A stretch of 64,000 nucleotides of DNA, from NCBI GenBank assembly GCA_963698085.1, contig OY969122.1, positions 1,984,001 through 2,048,000 of the forward strand, written 5' to 3'. The translations under genes and the position numbers were made by a program. Below are positions 24,687 to 32,840 of the stretch, in pieces. Source of the DNA: VRUE01 sp963698085. Lineage in GTDB: Bacteria > Actinomycetota > Thermoleophilia > Solirubrobacterales > 70-9. The number at the start of each line of letters is the position of its first letter. The stretch's first letter is position 1. Below the pieces are notes generated by a model. That model saw only the letters and a program-made list of their open reading frames with translations, did not search any database and was not told the DNA's origin.

Positions 24687-25532
24687 ATGGACATCGGCAT
24701 CGCACTTCCCAACGCGGTTCCCGGCGCCAGCGGCGCGCAACTGACGGAGTGGGCGCGACGGGCAGAGATCCGGGGCTTCTCCACCTTGGGCACGATCGAC
24801 CGCATCGTCTACGACAACTACGAGCCCCTGGTTGCGTTGGCGGCGGCCGCCGCGGTCACCGAGCGGATCGGGCTCTCCACGACCGTCCTGCTGGCGCCGC
24901 TGCGTACCAGCACGGTCGAGCTGGCCAAGCAGGCGCGCAGCGTCAACGCACTCTCCGGCGGGCGCCTCACGCTCGGCCTCGGGCTCGGCGCCCGCGACGA
25001 CGACTACGAGATCAGCGGGGTCGAGGTCAAGGGCCGCGGCAAGCGGCTCGACGCAATGCTGGACGAGATGAAGGAGATTTGGGATGGGGAGGAGGTCGGA
25101 CCGACGGCCGCCGGCGCGCCGCGCTTGATCCTCGGCGGCCACGCCGACGCCGCCTACGCCCGCGCGGCACGCTTCGGCGACGGCTGGATCGCCGCGGCCT
25201 CGGGGCCCGACCAGGCACGCGAGGGCATCGAAAAGGCGAAGGCCGCCTGGAGCGACGCAGGCCGCGACGGCGAGCCGCACACGATGGCGCTTGCCTACTT
25301 CTCGCTCGGCGACCGCGTCGAGGAAGACCTGCGCGAGAATCTGATGGACTACTACGCCTGGCTCGGCGAGGAGATCGCCCGCATGATTGCGGACAGCGCC
25401 GCTAAGGATGCGGATGCCGTCAAGCAGTACGTCGCGTCCTATGAGGAGATCGGCTGCGACGAGCTGGTCTTCTGCCCCAGCTCGAGCGATCCGCAGCAGG
25501 TCGACCTGCTCGCCGACGCCGCCAGCCTCTAG
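24687..25532 (+). CDS. F420-dependent LLM-class oxidoreductase (short form)
   Basis: A 281-residue luciferase-like protein: MDIGIALPNAVPGASGAQL, then RGFSTLGTIDR, RIGLSTTVLLAPLRTS, LSGGRLTLGLGLGARDDDYE, and GGHADAAYARAARFGDGWIAA. F420 or flavin dependence is inferred from the family. It starts eight bases after glpX. Its TAG stop overlaps the TAG stop of the convergent SnoaL-like gene in a shared CTAG. Confidence 0.85.
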   Translation: MDIGIALPNAVPGASGAQLTEWARRAEIRGFSTLGTIDRIVYDNYEPLVALAAAAAVTERIGLSTTVLLAPLRTSTVELAKQARSVNALSGGRLTLGLGLGARDDDYEISGVEVKGRGKRLDAMLDEMKEIWDGEEVGPTAAGAPRLILGGHADAAYARAARFGDGWIAAASGPDQAREGIEKAKAAWSDAGRDGEPHTMALAYFSLGDRVEEDLRENLMDYYAWLGEEIARMIADSAAKDADAVKQYVASYEEIGCDELVFCPSSSDPQQVDLLADAASL

Positions 25533-25972
25533 TCGAGCAGACCCACCTGGCGCAGGATCGAGACCGAGTCCGAGTAGACGTCCTTGCGCTTGACCAAGCC
25601 GTCCGCGAAGGGGATCGAGTCGATCCCGTCCCAGCTGATCGTGCGGCCGGTCGGCGCGGCTTCGAGGTCGCCGCGCCGCATTGGGTTGGAGTGGGTCGCG
25701 GTCGCCGTCCACTCCTGCACGATCAGTCCCTCGCGCACGTAGAGCCGCCGCGTCTCGAACTTCAGGTCGGGCCAGGTGGTGAAGATCGAGGCGATGTGTC
25801 CCCGCACCTCCTCACCCGTAGCCGACTCGCCGGCGGTGTGGTTGGCGAAGACCATGTCCGGCGCGTGCATCGCCATGATCGCGTCGAGGTCTTGCGCATT
25901 CCAGGCGTCGTTATAGCGCCCGATCGCCTCGGTCAGGCTCTCAATCGAGTCCGCGTCGCTCACGTCGATCAC
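25529..25972 (-). CDS. SnoaL-like / NTF2-fold protein
   Basis: GTG 25972 gives 147 residues with the SnoaL-like pattern: an N-terminal helix (AIGRYNDAWNAQDLDAIMAM), then HAPDMVFANHTAGESATGEEV and FTTWPDLKFETRRLYVREG, VVQEWTATATH-type strand and a final FADGLVKRKDVYSD. Such proteins are ester cyclases, isomerases or simple ligand binders; no function can be fixed. An alternative start is GTG 25963. It is divergent from the amine oxidase gene (46-base gap) and shares CTAG with the convergent LLM stop. Confidence 0.75.
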   Translation of the reverse strand: MIDVSDADSIESLTEAIGRYNDAWNAQDLDAIMAMHAPDMVFANHTAGESATGEEVRGHIASIFTTWPDLKFETRRLYVREGLIVQEWTATATHSNPMRRGDLEAAPTGRTISWDGIDSIPFADGLVKRKDVYSDSVSILRQVGLLD

Positions 25973-26018
25973 TCTAGTCCGTTTGCGCGAGCCGCCGAGG
26001 ACGTGAGACGCTGATCGG

Positions 26019-27389
26019 ATGGAGGAAGTGGCCAGAGCTACCGTCAGCGCCGACGTTGCCGTGGTCGGCGCCGGGCTCTCGGGGCTTCGGGCGGCGCGAA
26101 TCCTCGCCGACGCCGGTCGCGAGGTCGTCGTGCTCGAGGCGCGCGAGCGGGTCGGCGGGCGGCTACTGAACGCGACGCTGGGCGACGGGGTCACGGTCGA
26201 CCTCGGCGGTCAGTGGGTCGGCTCGGACCACACCCGGGTGCAGCGGCTCGCCGCCGAGCTGGGGATCGAGATCTTTCCCCAGCACGGTGCCGGCCGCAAC
26301 CTGCTCGACCTCGAGGGTAAGCGGCGTCGCTACCGCGGCACGATCCCGCGCCTCGGTCCGCGGGTCCTCTGGGACATCTTCGTCGCCCGGCGCCGCTTCG
26401 ACCGGCTGGCGCGGGCGGTCGGCGCGGAGCAGCCCTGGGCCGCCGAGCGGGCCGACGAGCTCGATGGCGAAACGCTTGCCGAGTGGTGCCAGCGCAACGT
26501 GCGCACCGACGCCGGCCGCGAGCTGATCGGCCTCGCCGGCCGCACGGTCTGGGGCGCCGGTCCGGAGGAGCTCTCGATGCTGCATGTCCTCTTCTATGTC
26601 GCCGCCGCCGGCAGCTTCGACAAGCTGATCGACACCGAGGGCGGCGCTCAACAGGACCGCCTCGACGGTGGCGCTCAGACGTTGCCGCTCGGTCTTGCCG
26701 AGTCGCTCGGCGACCGGGTGCGGCTCGGTTCCCCGGTGCGGCGGATCTCACAGGACGAGGGCGGGGTCCGTATCGCGGCGGACGGGGTCGAAATCGAGGC
26801 CGGTCGGGCGATCGTCGCCGCTCCGCCGGCGATCGCCGCCCGGATCGAGATCGATCCGCTGCCGCCGGGCCGTCCAGAGCTGGCCGAGCGCCTGCGCCCA
26901 GGGGCGCTGACCAAGTGCATGGCGCTCTACGAGGAGCCGTTCTGGCGCGGCGACGGGCTCAGCGGCGAGGCCATCACCGACGCCGGCTCGGTCACCCTCA
27001 CCTTCGACAGCTCACCGCGCGACGGCTCGGCCGGCGTGCTGCTCGGATTCGTCGGCGGCCCCGAGGCGCGCGAGCTCGCCACACTCCCGGTTGCCGAGCG
27101 CCGCGCTCCGGTCCTCGCCTGCTTCGAGCGCCTCTACGGCCCGCGCGCCGCGCAGCCGCTTGAGTATGCCGAACAGACCTGGGCAGAAGAGGAGTGGTCG
27201 GGCGGCGGGCCGACCTCGAACTTCGGCGCCGGCGGCTGGACCGCGAGCGGCGCGGTGCTGCGCGAGCCCGCCGGCCGGATCCACTGGGCCGGCACCGAGA
27301 CCGCAGTGGTATGGAGTGGATATATGGAGGGGGCCCTCGAAGCCGGAGAACGGGCTGCGGCAGAGGTGATTGCTGGAAAGCGGTCGTAA
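26019..27389 (+). CDS. Flavin monoamine oxidase family protein
   Basis: A 456-residue FAD enzyme with the dinucleotide motif VVGAGLSGLRAARIL at about residue 15, then ERVGGRLLNATLGDG, LGGQWVGSDHTRV, GRTVWGAGPEELSML, and the C-terminal FAD-contact block IHWAGTETAVVWSGYMEGALEAG. Members oxidise primary amines or polyamines to aldehydes with release of H2O2. The usual Cys that binds flavin covalently in mammalian MAO is not evident. It is followed after 53 bases by a small membrane protein gene, probably a separate unit. Confidence 0.9.
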   Translation: MEEVARATVSADVAVVGAGLSGLRAARILADAGREVVVLEARERVGGRLLNATLGDGVTVDLGGQWVGSDHTRVQRLAAELGIEIFPQHGAGRNLLDLEGKRRRYRGTIPRLGPRVLWDIFVARRRFDRLARAVGAEQPWAAERADELDGETLAEWCQRNVRTDAGRELIGLAGRTVWGAGPEELSMLHVLFYVAAAGSFDKLIDTEGGAQQDRLDGGAQTLPLGLAESLGDRVRLGSPVRRISQDEGGVRIAADGVEIEAGRAIVAAPPAIAARIEIDPLPPGRPELAERLRPGALTKCMALYEEPFWRGDGLSGEAITDAGSVTLTFDSSPRDGSAGVLLGFVGGPEARELATLPVAERRAPVLACFERLYGPRAAQPLEYAEQTWAEEEWSGGGPTSNFGAGGWTASGAVLREPAGRIHWAGTETAVVWSGYMEGALEAGERAAAEVIAGKRS

Positions 27390-27442
27390 GGTCGGTTAGG
27401 GTCGCTCTACCACTCAGTCTCCCACCAGAACGGAGCTCCCTC

Positions 27443-27955
27443 ATGGCCTACGAAATGCAGATCCGCGGCACTCAGGACGAGGTGAAGATCCGCAGTCCCT
27501 GGGCGGCTGCTCTGCTGCCGATCATCACCCTCGGCATCTACCACCTCGTCTGGTGGTACAAGATCAACCGGGAGCTGCGCGACTACGGCCAGGCCAAAGG
27601 CTACGACCTCGGCCAGAACCCGACCAACTCGGTACTGGCGCTCTTCCCCGGCGGCTTAATCATCGTCCCGGCGCTGATCACCTACTGGCGCGGGACCAAG
27701 CGCGCCATGGGCGCCTCGCGCCTAGCCGGCAAGGAGCCGCTCAACGGCTGGATCGCGATCATCCTCTACCTCTTGCTCGCTCCGGCTCTCTGGGCCTATA
27801 TCCAGGTCTCTCTCAACGACGTCTGGCGCCAGGAAGCCGACCCCCTGCCCGGTACCGAGCTGCCACCGGGAGAGGCTTCGGAGATGCCGCCGCCGCTGCC
27901 GCCCGAACAGCAGCAGCCGGCTACGCCGCCCGAGCAGCAGCCGCCTTCGCCCTAG
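27443..27955 (+). CDS. DUF4234-type small membrane protein
   Basis: ATG 27443 gives 170 residues. The start (KIRSPWAAALLPIITLGIYHLVWWYKINRELRDYG, here split: residues 15-50) is the DUF4234 signature: a helix ending in YHLVWWYKIN. Two more hydrophobic segments follow (LALFPGGLIIVPALITYW; WIAIILYLLLAPALWAYIQ). The C-terminal 45 residues are Pro/Gln/Glu-rich and flexible. Its function is unknown; it is an integral membrane protein. rlmN begins nine bases after the stop. Confidence 0.75.
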   Translation: MAYEMQIRGTQDEVKIRSPWAAALLPIITLGIYHLVWWYKINRELRDYGQAKGYDLGQNPTNSVLALFPGGLIIVPALITYWRGTKRAMGASRLAGKEPLNGWIAIILYLLLAPALWAYIQVSLNDVWRQEADPLPGTELPPGEASEMPPPLPPEQQQPATPPEQQPPSP

Positions 27956-27964
27956 ACTCGGGGC

Positions 27965-28954
27965 GTGGATCGCGCCCTCCTGCAGCAGACTCTCGCCACC
28001 GCGGGCGAGCCCTCCTACCGTGTCGCGCAGGTGTGGGAGTGGGTGGCCCGCGGTGCGCGCTCCTACGCGGAGATGACCAACCTGCCGGCAGCGTTGCGCG
28101 AGCGCCTGCGGGAGTCGGTGCCGCTTTCGACCCTCGAGCTCCGCGCCGAGGCGAAGTCCGACGACGGCACCGTCAAGGCGCTCTTCCACACCGCCGACGG
28201 GCGGCCGATCGAGGCGGTGCTGATGCGTTACCGCGACGGACGGCGCTCGGTCTGCCTCTCCTCGCAGTCGGGCTGCCCGCTCACCTGCACCTTCTGCGCC
28301 ACCGGCCAGATGAAGTTCGGCCGCAACCTGAGCGCAGACGAGATCCTCGACCAGGCGCTCCACTTCCGCCGCACCGAAGCGATCGACCACATCGTCTTCA
28401 TGGGGATGGGGGAGCCGACGATGAACCTCGACGCGGTGCTGGGCGCCTGCGAGCGACTGCCCGACCTCGGCGTCACCCACCGCCGCACGGCGATCTCGAC
28501 CGTCGGCTGGGTGCCGGGCATCGACCGCCTCGCCGAGTGCCCCATGCCGCTCAGCCTCGCCCTCTCGCTGCACGCGCCCAACGACGGCCTGCGCTCGCAG
28601 CTGATGCCGGTCAACGATCGTTACCCGCTGGCCGAGGTCCTCGCTGCCTGCGAGCGCTACAGGGCCCAGCGCCGTCGCAACAAGGTCTTCGTCGAGTACG
28701 TGATGCTGGATGGGGTCAACGACCTGCCCGAGCACGCACGTGAGCTCGCCGCCCTGCTCGACCGCCGCTCCTACAAGGTCAACCTGATCCCCTACAACCC
28801 GACCGGCGCCTACGACGGCTCCTCGCCGGAGCGGATCGAGCACTTCCGCGCGATCCTCGCCGAGCATGGGCTCTCCGCCACCGTCCGCCTCACCCGCGGC
28901 CGCGACATCGAGGCCGCCTGTGGCCAGCTCGCTGTCACTACGCCGGCGAGCTGA
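27965..28954 (+). CDS. rlmN: 23S rRNA (adenine2503-C2)-methyltransferase RlmN
   Basis: A 329-residue radical-SAM enzyme starting at GTG 27965. The 4Fe-4S motif is CPLTCTFC (CxxxCxxC), preceded by CLSSQSG, then FMGMGEPTMNLDAVL and SLALSLHAPNDGLRSQLMPVN. The C-terminal VEYVMLDGVND and VNLIPYNPTG are standard. The methyl-carrying Cys at the C-terminus is in DIEAACGQLA. It methylates A2503 of 23S rRNA and A37 of some tRNAs. It is followed after 14 bases by a potassium channel gene. Confidence 0.94.
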   Translation: MDRALLQQTLATAGEPSYRVAQVWEWVARGARSYAEMTNLPAALRERLRESVPLSTLELRAEAKSDDGTVKALFHTADGRPIEAVLMRYRDGRRSVCLSSQSGCPLTCTFCATGQMKFGRNLSADEILDQALHFRRTEAIDHIVFMGMGEPTMNLDAVLGACERLPDLGVTHRRTAISTVGWVPGIDRLAECPMPLSLALSLHAPNDGLRSQLMPVNDRYPLAEVLAACERYRAQRRRNKVFVEYVMLDGVNDLPEHARELAALLDRRSYKVNLIPYNPTGAYDGSSPERIEHFRAILAEHGLSATVRLTRGRDIEAACGQLAVTTPAS

Positions 28955-28968
28955 GTCGAGGTTCGATC

Positions 28969-29988
28969 GTGGGTGCGAGAGGAAGCCAGCTTCCAGTCGA
29001 ACTGCCAGGCGGGGACGTCGGCCCGCTGCGCAAGATCCTCGGCCGGCTCGCGATCGCCCTGGGGCTGATCGTCTTCGTCGCCCTTGTCTCCTACGCCGGT
29101 CGCGGCGGCTATGTCGATCCCGAGGGCGGCGGGATGAGCTTGCTCGATGCCTTCTATTACTCGACGGTCAGCATCACCACCACCGGCTACGGCGACATCC
29201 GGCCCGCCTCGGAGGGGGCTCGGTTAGTCACCACGGTGGTCGTGACCCCGGCCCGCGTCCTCTTCCTGATCCTGCTCGTCGGCACCACGTTGGAGATACT
29301 TGCCGAACGCAGCAGGGAGGCCTATCGACTCGGACGCTGGAGGAAGCGCTTGAAGGACCACACGATCGTTTGCGGGTACGGGGTCAAGGGTCGCGCCGCC
29401 GTGCGCACGCTGCTCGACAAGGGACTACAGCCGGAGCAGATCGTCGCGATCGAGCCCAGCGCCGAGGGGCGAGCTCGTGCCACGGCCGACGGGCTCGCCG
29501 TCGTCGCCGGCAGCGCCGCCAGGCAGGATGTGCTGAGCGAAGCCGGAATCGAGCGAGCCTCGGCGCTGGTGGTCGCCCCCGATCGCGACGACACCGCGGT
29601 GCTGATCACGCTTACCGCCCGCGAGCTGAACACCGAGGCGACGATCGTCGCCGCCGTGCGCGAGGAAGAGAACGCCCACCTCCTTCACCAGGGTGGGGCC
29701 GATGCCGTGATCACCTCCTCCGGCGCCGCCGGCCGCTTGCTCGGGCTCTCGACCCAGACGCCGCAGGTGACCGAGCTGATGGAGGACCTGTTGACCGTCG
29801 GCGAAGGTCTGGACCTCGTCGAGCGCCGCGTCGGCCCTGAGGAGGCGGGACCGAATCCGTCCCAGCCGGGGTCCGCGATCATGCTCGCGATCGTCCGCGA
29901 CGGCCAGGTGATCCGCTTCGACGACGAGCGCGCCCGCGAGCTGCACGAAGGGGACAAAGTGCTCGAGCTGTTCAGCCACCGCAGCTGA
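28969..29988 (+). CDS. Two-TM potassium channel with RCK (TrkA-N and TrkA-C) domains
   Basis: A 339-residue channel subunit starting at GTG 28969. One helix (about residues 27-45) is followed by a pore loop with the selectivity filter TTTGYGDIRP near residues 69-78 and a second helix (VVVTPARVLFLILLVGTTLEI). The cytoplasmic TrkA-N domain begins HTIVCGYGVKGRAAV and contains VVAGSAARQDVL; the last 70 residues form a TrkA-C-like domain. It is a MthK-like K+ channel gated by ligand or nucleotide. Full-length, with no disruption. Confidence 0.9.
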   Translation: MGARGSQLPVELPGGDVGPLRKILGRLAIALGLIVFVALVSYAGRGGYVDPEGGGMSLLDAFYYSTVSITTTGYGDIRPASEGARLVTTVVVTPARVLFLILLVGTTLEILAERSREAYRLGRWRKRLKDHTIVCGYGVKGRAAVRTLLDKGLQPEQIVAIEPSAEGRARATADGLAVVAGSAARQDVLSEAGIERASALVVAPDRDDTAVLITLTARELNTEATIVAAVREEENAHLLHQGGADAVITSSGAAGRLLGLSTQTPQVTELMEDLLTVGEGLDLVERRVGPEEAGPNPSQPGSAIMLAIVRDGQVIRFDDERARELHEGDKVLELFSHRS

Positions 29989-30042
29989 TAGCGACACGCA
30001 CGTCGGCAGCGACTGGCCGGTCAGCCAGCTAGCATCCGGAGA

Positions 30043-31473
30043 ATGCCGGCAGAGACCGCTGTGCCCGTCGCCAAACCGCGTCAGATGTCCGACAACCCGG
30101 TGCGGCGGGTGGCCGAAGACCTCCGTGCCGAGTGGCGGGGGAGGGGCAAGTACCCGCCCGGGCCGAGCGACTTCAGCCTCGCCCGCACCCACCAGATCGC
30201 CCACGACCCGCTGCCGCTGCTGCTCTCCAACTACGAAGAGTACGGGCCGATCTTCAGTCTGCGCTTGCTCCACACCCGGGTCGTCTTCATGCTCGGACCG
30301 GAGGCCAACAACTTCATCACCGTCGCCCACCCGGAGAACTTCCACTGGCGCGAGTCGAGCTTTGGCGACCTGATCCCGCTGCTCGGCGACGGTCTGCTGA
30401 CGATCGACGACGACTACCACGACCGCGCGCGGGCGATCATGATGCCGGCCTTCCACCGCCGCCAGCTGACTGCTTCGGTGGAGGCGATGGTGATCGAGGC
30501 GGAGGCGGCGATCGCTGCGCTGCGCCCCGGCACCGTCGCCGACATCTACGCCTGGAAGCGCAACCTGGCGATGCGGATCGCGATGCGCGCCCTGCTCGGG
30601 CTTGATCCCGACGAGTCGGGGAAGGGCGCCGCCGCGGCCGAGCACTTCGAGCGCGCGCTCGGCTTCTACGGCATCGACTATCCGCTGCGGCTGCTGCGCG
30701 GCCCGGGCTCTCCCTGGCGCAAGCTGACCGCCTCGCGGCAAGTGCTCGACGAGATCGTCTTCGGCGAGATCGAGCGGCGGCGGGCGGCGCCCGACGACGA
30801 GCGCCAGGACATCCTCAGCCTCCTGCTCGGCGCCCGTGGCGAGGCGGGCGAGGCGTTCACCGACCGTGAGGTGCGCGACCAGGTGATGACCCTGATGTTC
30901 GCCGGTCACGACACCTCGACCTCGACCCTCACCTTCATGATGCACGAGCTAGCCCGCCATCCCGAAGTGGCCGAGCGGCTCTGCGAGGAGCAGGACCGGG
31001 TTCTCGGCGGCGAGCCCCCCAACGTCGACCTGCTCGAGCAGATGCCCTACCTCGAGATGGTCCTCGACGAGGTTTTGCGGCTCTATCCGCCCGCCTGGAT
31101 CGGCCCCCGACGCGCCGTCCGCGACTTCGAGTTCGGCGGCTACACCGTCCCCAGGGACGCCTACGTCAACTACTGCTCGTGGGCCAGCCACCGCATCCCC
31201 GAGGTCTTCCCGGAGCCGGAGGCGTTCATCCCCGAGCGCTTCACCCGCGAGCGCAAGGCGGCGCTGCCGCGTGGCGCTTACGTCCCCTTCGGCGGCGGCC
31301 AGCGGATCTGTATCGGCAAGCGCTTCGGCCAGACCGAGGTGAAGCTGGTGGCGACGATGCTGCTGCAGCGGCTGCGGCTCGACGCCCTCCCCGGCCGCAC
31401 GATGACGGTGCGGCAGATGCCGACCCTCTCGCCGCGGGGCGGTCTGCAGATGCGGGTACTGTCCCGCGCGTGA
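30043..31473 (+). CDS. Cytochrome P450
   Basis: A 476-residue P450 with the I-helix oxygen-activation motif AGHDTSTSTL, the K-helix ExxR (DEVLRLYPPAW) and the haem-binding FGGGQRICIGKRFGQ with the axial Cys. It is full-length and has no membrane anchor, so it is probably soluble and needs a separate ferredoxin/reductase, not present here. The next gene, an MFS exporter, overlaps its stop (GTGA), so the two are probably coupled; the transporter may export the product or a toxic substrate. The substrate is unknown. Confidence 0.93.
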   Translation: MPAETAVPVAKPRQMSDNPVRRVAEDLRAEWRGRGKYPPGPSDFSLARTHQIAHDPLPLLLSNYEEYGPIFSLRLLHTRVVFMLGPEANNFITVAHPENFHWRESSFGDLIPLLGDGLLTIDDDYHDRARAIMMPAFHRRQLTASVEAMVIEAEAAIAALRPGTVADIYAWKRNLAMRIAMRALLGLDPDESGKGAAAAEHFERALGFYGIDYPLRLLRGPGSPWRKLTASRQVLDEIVFGEIERRRAAPDDERQDILSLLLGARGEAGEAFTDREVRDQVMTLMFAGHDTSTSTLTFMMHELARHPEVAERLCEEQDRVLGGEPPNVDLLEQMPYLEMVLDEVLRLYPPAWIGPRRAVRDFEFGGYTVPRDAYVNYCSWASHRIPEVFPEPEAFIPERFTRERKAALPRGAYVPFGGGQRICIGKRFGQTEVKLVATMLLQRLRLDALPGRTMTVRQMPTLSPRGGLQMRVLSRA

Positions 31474-32840
31474 CGGAGGCTCCCCGGTCACAGCTAAGCC
31501 GCTGGACGCTGTGGTTCGGCGGGCTCGCGTTCTTCACCTGTTACCTCGGCCAGACCGTGCTCGGCGTGATCCAGCCGACGATCACCGCCGATCTCGGCCT
31601 GAGCGAGTCAGAGGCGCAGTGGGTAGTCAACTCCTTCTTCCTCACCCTGGCCCTGTTCGCAGCCCCCGGCGGTCGCCTCGGCGACTATTACGGCCATCGC
31701 CAGGTGCTGCTGGTGGCGCTCACGGTCTTCGCCCTCGGTTCGCTTTCGGCCGCCGTCTCGCAGGGATTCGTCTGGCTCATCGTCAGCATCGGCGTCGCCG
31801 GGATCGGCGCTTCGACGCTCTACCCCTCGAGCGCGGCGATGATCGCAAACCGCGTGCCGGAGGCGCACCGCGGCGACGCGCTAGGCAAGTACTCGGCGAT
31901 CGGGATCACCGTCTTCGTGATCGGCCCGGTGATGGCCGGCCTGCTCACCGAGGCGATCGACTGGCGGGCTCTGTTCGTCCTCCAGCTGGCGATCGGCGCC
32001 GGCGTGGCGTGGATCGGCTGGCGCAAGGTCGAAAACCGTCCGGTCGGCGAGCCCGAGCCCTTCGACGTCACCGGCCTCGTCGTGCTGATGGCGGGGCTGA
32101 CGGCGCTGCTCGTCTCGCTGATGCAGGCCCTCACCTGGGGCTGGGACTCAGGCGCCACGCTGACCCTCTTCGGCGTCGGACTCTCCGTCCTCGCCGCCTT
32201 CGCCAGCTACGAGCTGCGCCAGGCGCACCCTCTGCTCGACCTCGGCCTGCTGCGCGTGCGCACCCTGCGCGGAATCGTCCTGGCGATGTTCGCCGCCCAG
32301 TTCATCATCAACGGCTACATCATCTACATCGCTACCTACTTCCAGCACGTGCTCGGCTACGGGCCGCTGCTCGCCGCGCTGGCAATCGTCCCCTCGATGC
32401 TCGCCGAGCCGCTCTTCAACATCCTCGCCGGTCGGGCTACCGACCGCATGGGTGCCCGCAAGCCTGCTCTCTTCGGCTACCTGCTCACCGCAGTCTGCAT
32501 GGGTTGGATCGCGGCGTTCGTCGACGAGGACAGCTACGCCCTGCTGCTGCCCGGCTTGATCGTGCTCAGCGCCGCGATCGCGCCGATGTTCACCTCTTTG
32601 CTGACCGGTCTCAGCAACGCAGTCGAGGCGGATGAGCGCGGCGACGCCAACGCCCTCGTCCTCACCGTGCGCTGGATTGGCGCCGCCGCCGGCACGATGG
32701 TCCTCGGCGTCGTCGTCTACTCCGGGGGCGGCGCCACGCCGGACGCCTCACCCTACGCCATTGCCTTCACCATCCTCGCCGGCATGGCCCTGGCCGGCGC
32801 CCTCGCCTGTGCTGCGCTCCTGCGCGAACGCGCTACTTGA
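31470..32840 (+). CDS. MFS transporter, drug:proton antiporter type
   Basis: GTG 31470 gives 456 residues with 12 or more hydrophobic segments. The DHA2/EmrB-like pattern is visible: LGQTVLGVIQPTITADLGLS at TM1, PGGRLGDYYGHRQVLL (motif A) and a GIGASTLYPSSAAMIANRVP block in TM4-5. It probably exports a hydrophobic compound using the proton gradient. It overlaps the P450 gene by four bases. At its 3' end it overlaps the convergent glutamine synthetase gene by eight bases. Confidence 0.88.
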   Translation: MTEAPRSQLSRWTLWFGGLAFFTCYLGQTVLGVIQPTITADLGLSESEAQWVVNSFFLTLALFAAPGGRLGDYYGHRQVLLVALTVFALGSLSAAVSQGFVWLIVSIGVAGIGASTLYPSSAAMIANRVPEAHRGDALGKYSAIGITVFVIGPVMAGLLTEAIDWRALFVLQLAIGAGVAWIGWRKVENRPVGEPEPFDVTGLVVLMAGLTALLVSLMQALTWGWDSGATLTLFGVGLSVLAAFASYELRQAHPLLDLGLLRVRTLRGIVLAMFAAQFIINGYIIYIATYFQHVLGYGPLLAALAIVPSMLAEPLFNILAGRATDRMGARKPALFGYLLTAVCMGWIAAFVDEDSYALLLPGLIVLSAAIAPMFTSLLTGLSNAVEADERGDANALVLTVRWIGAAAGTMVLGVVVYSGGGATPDASPYAIAFTILAGMALAGALACAALLRERAT

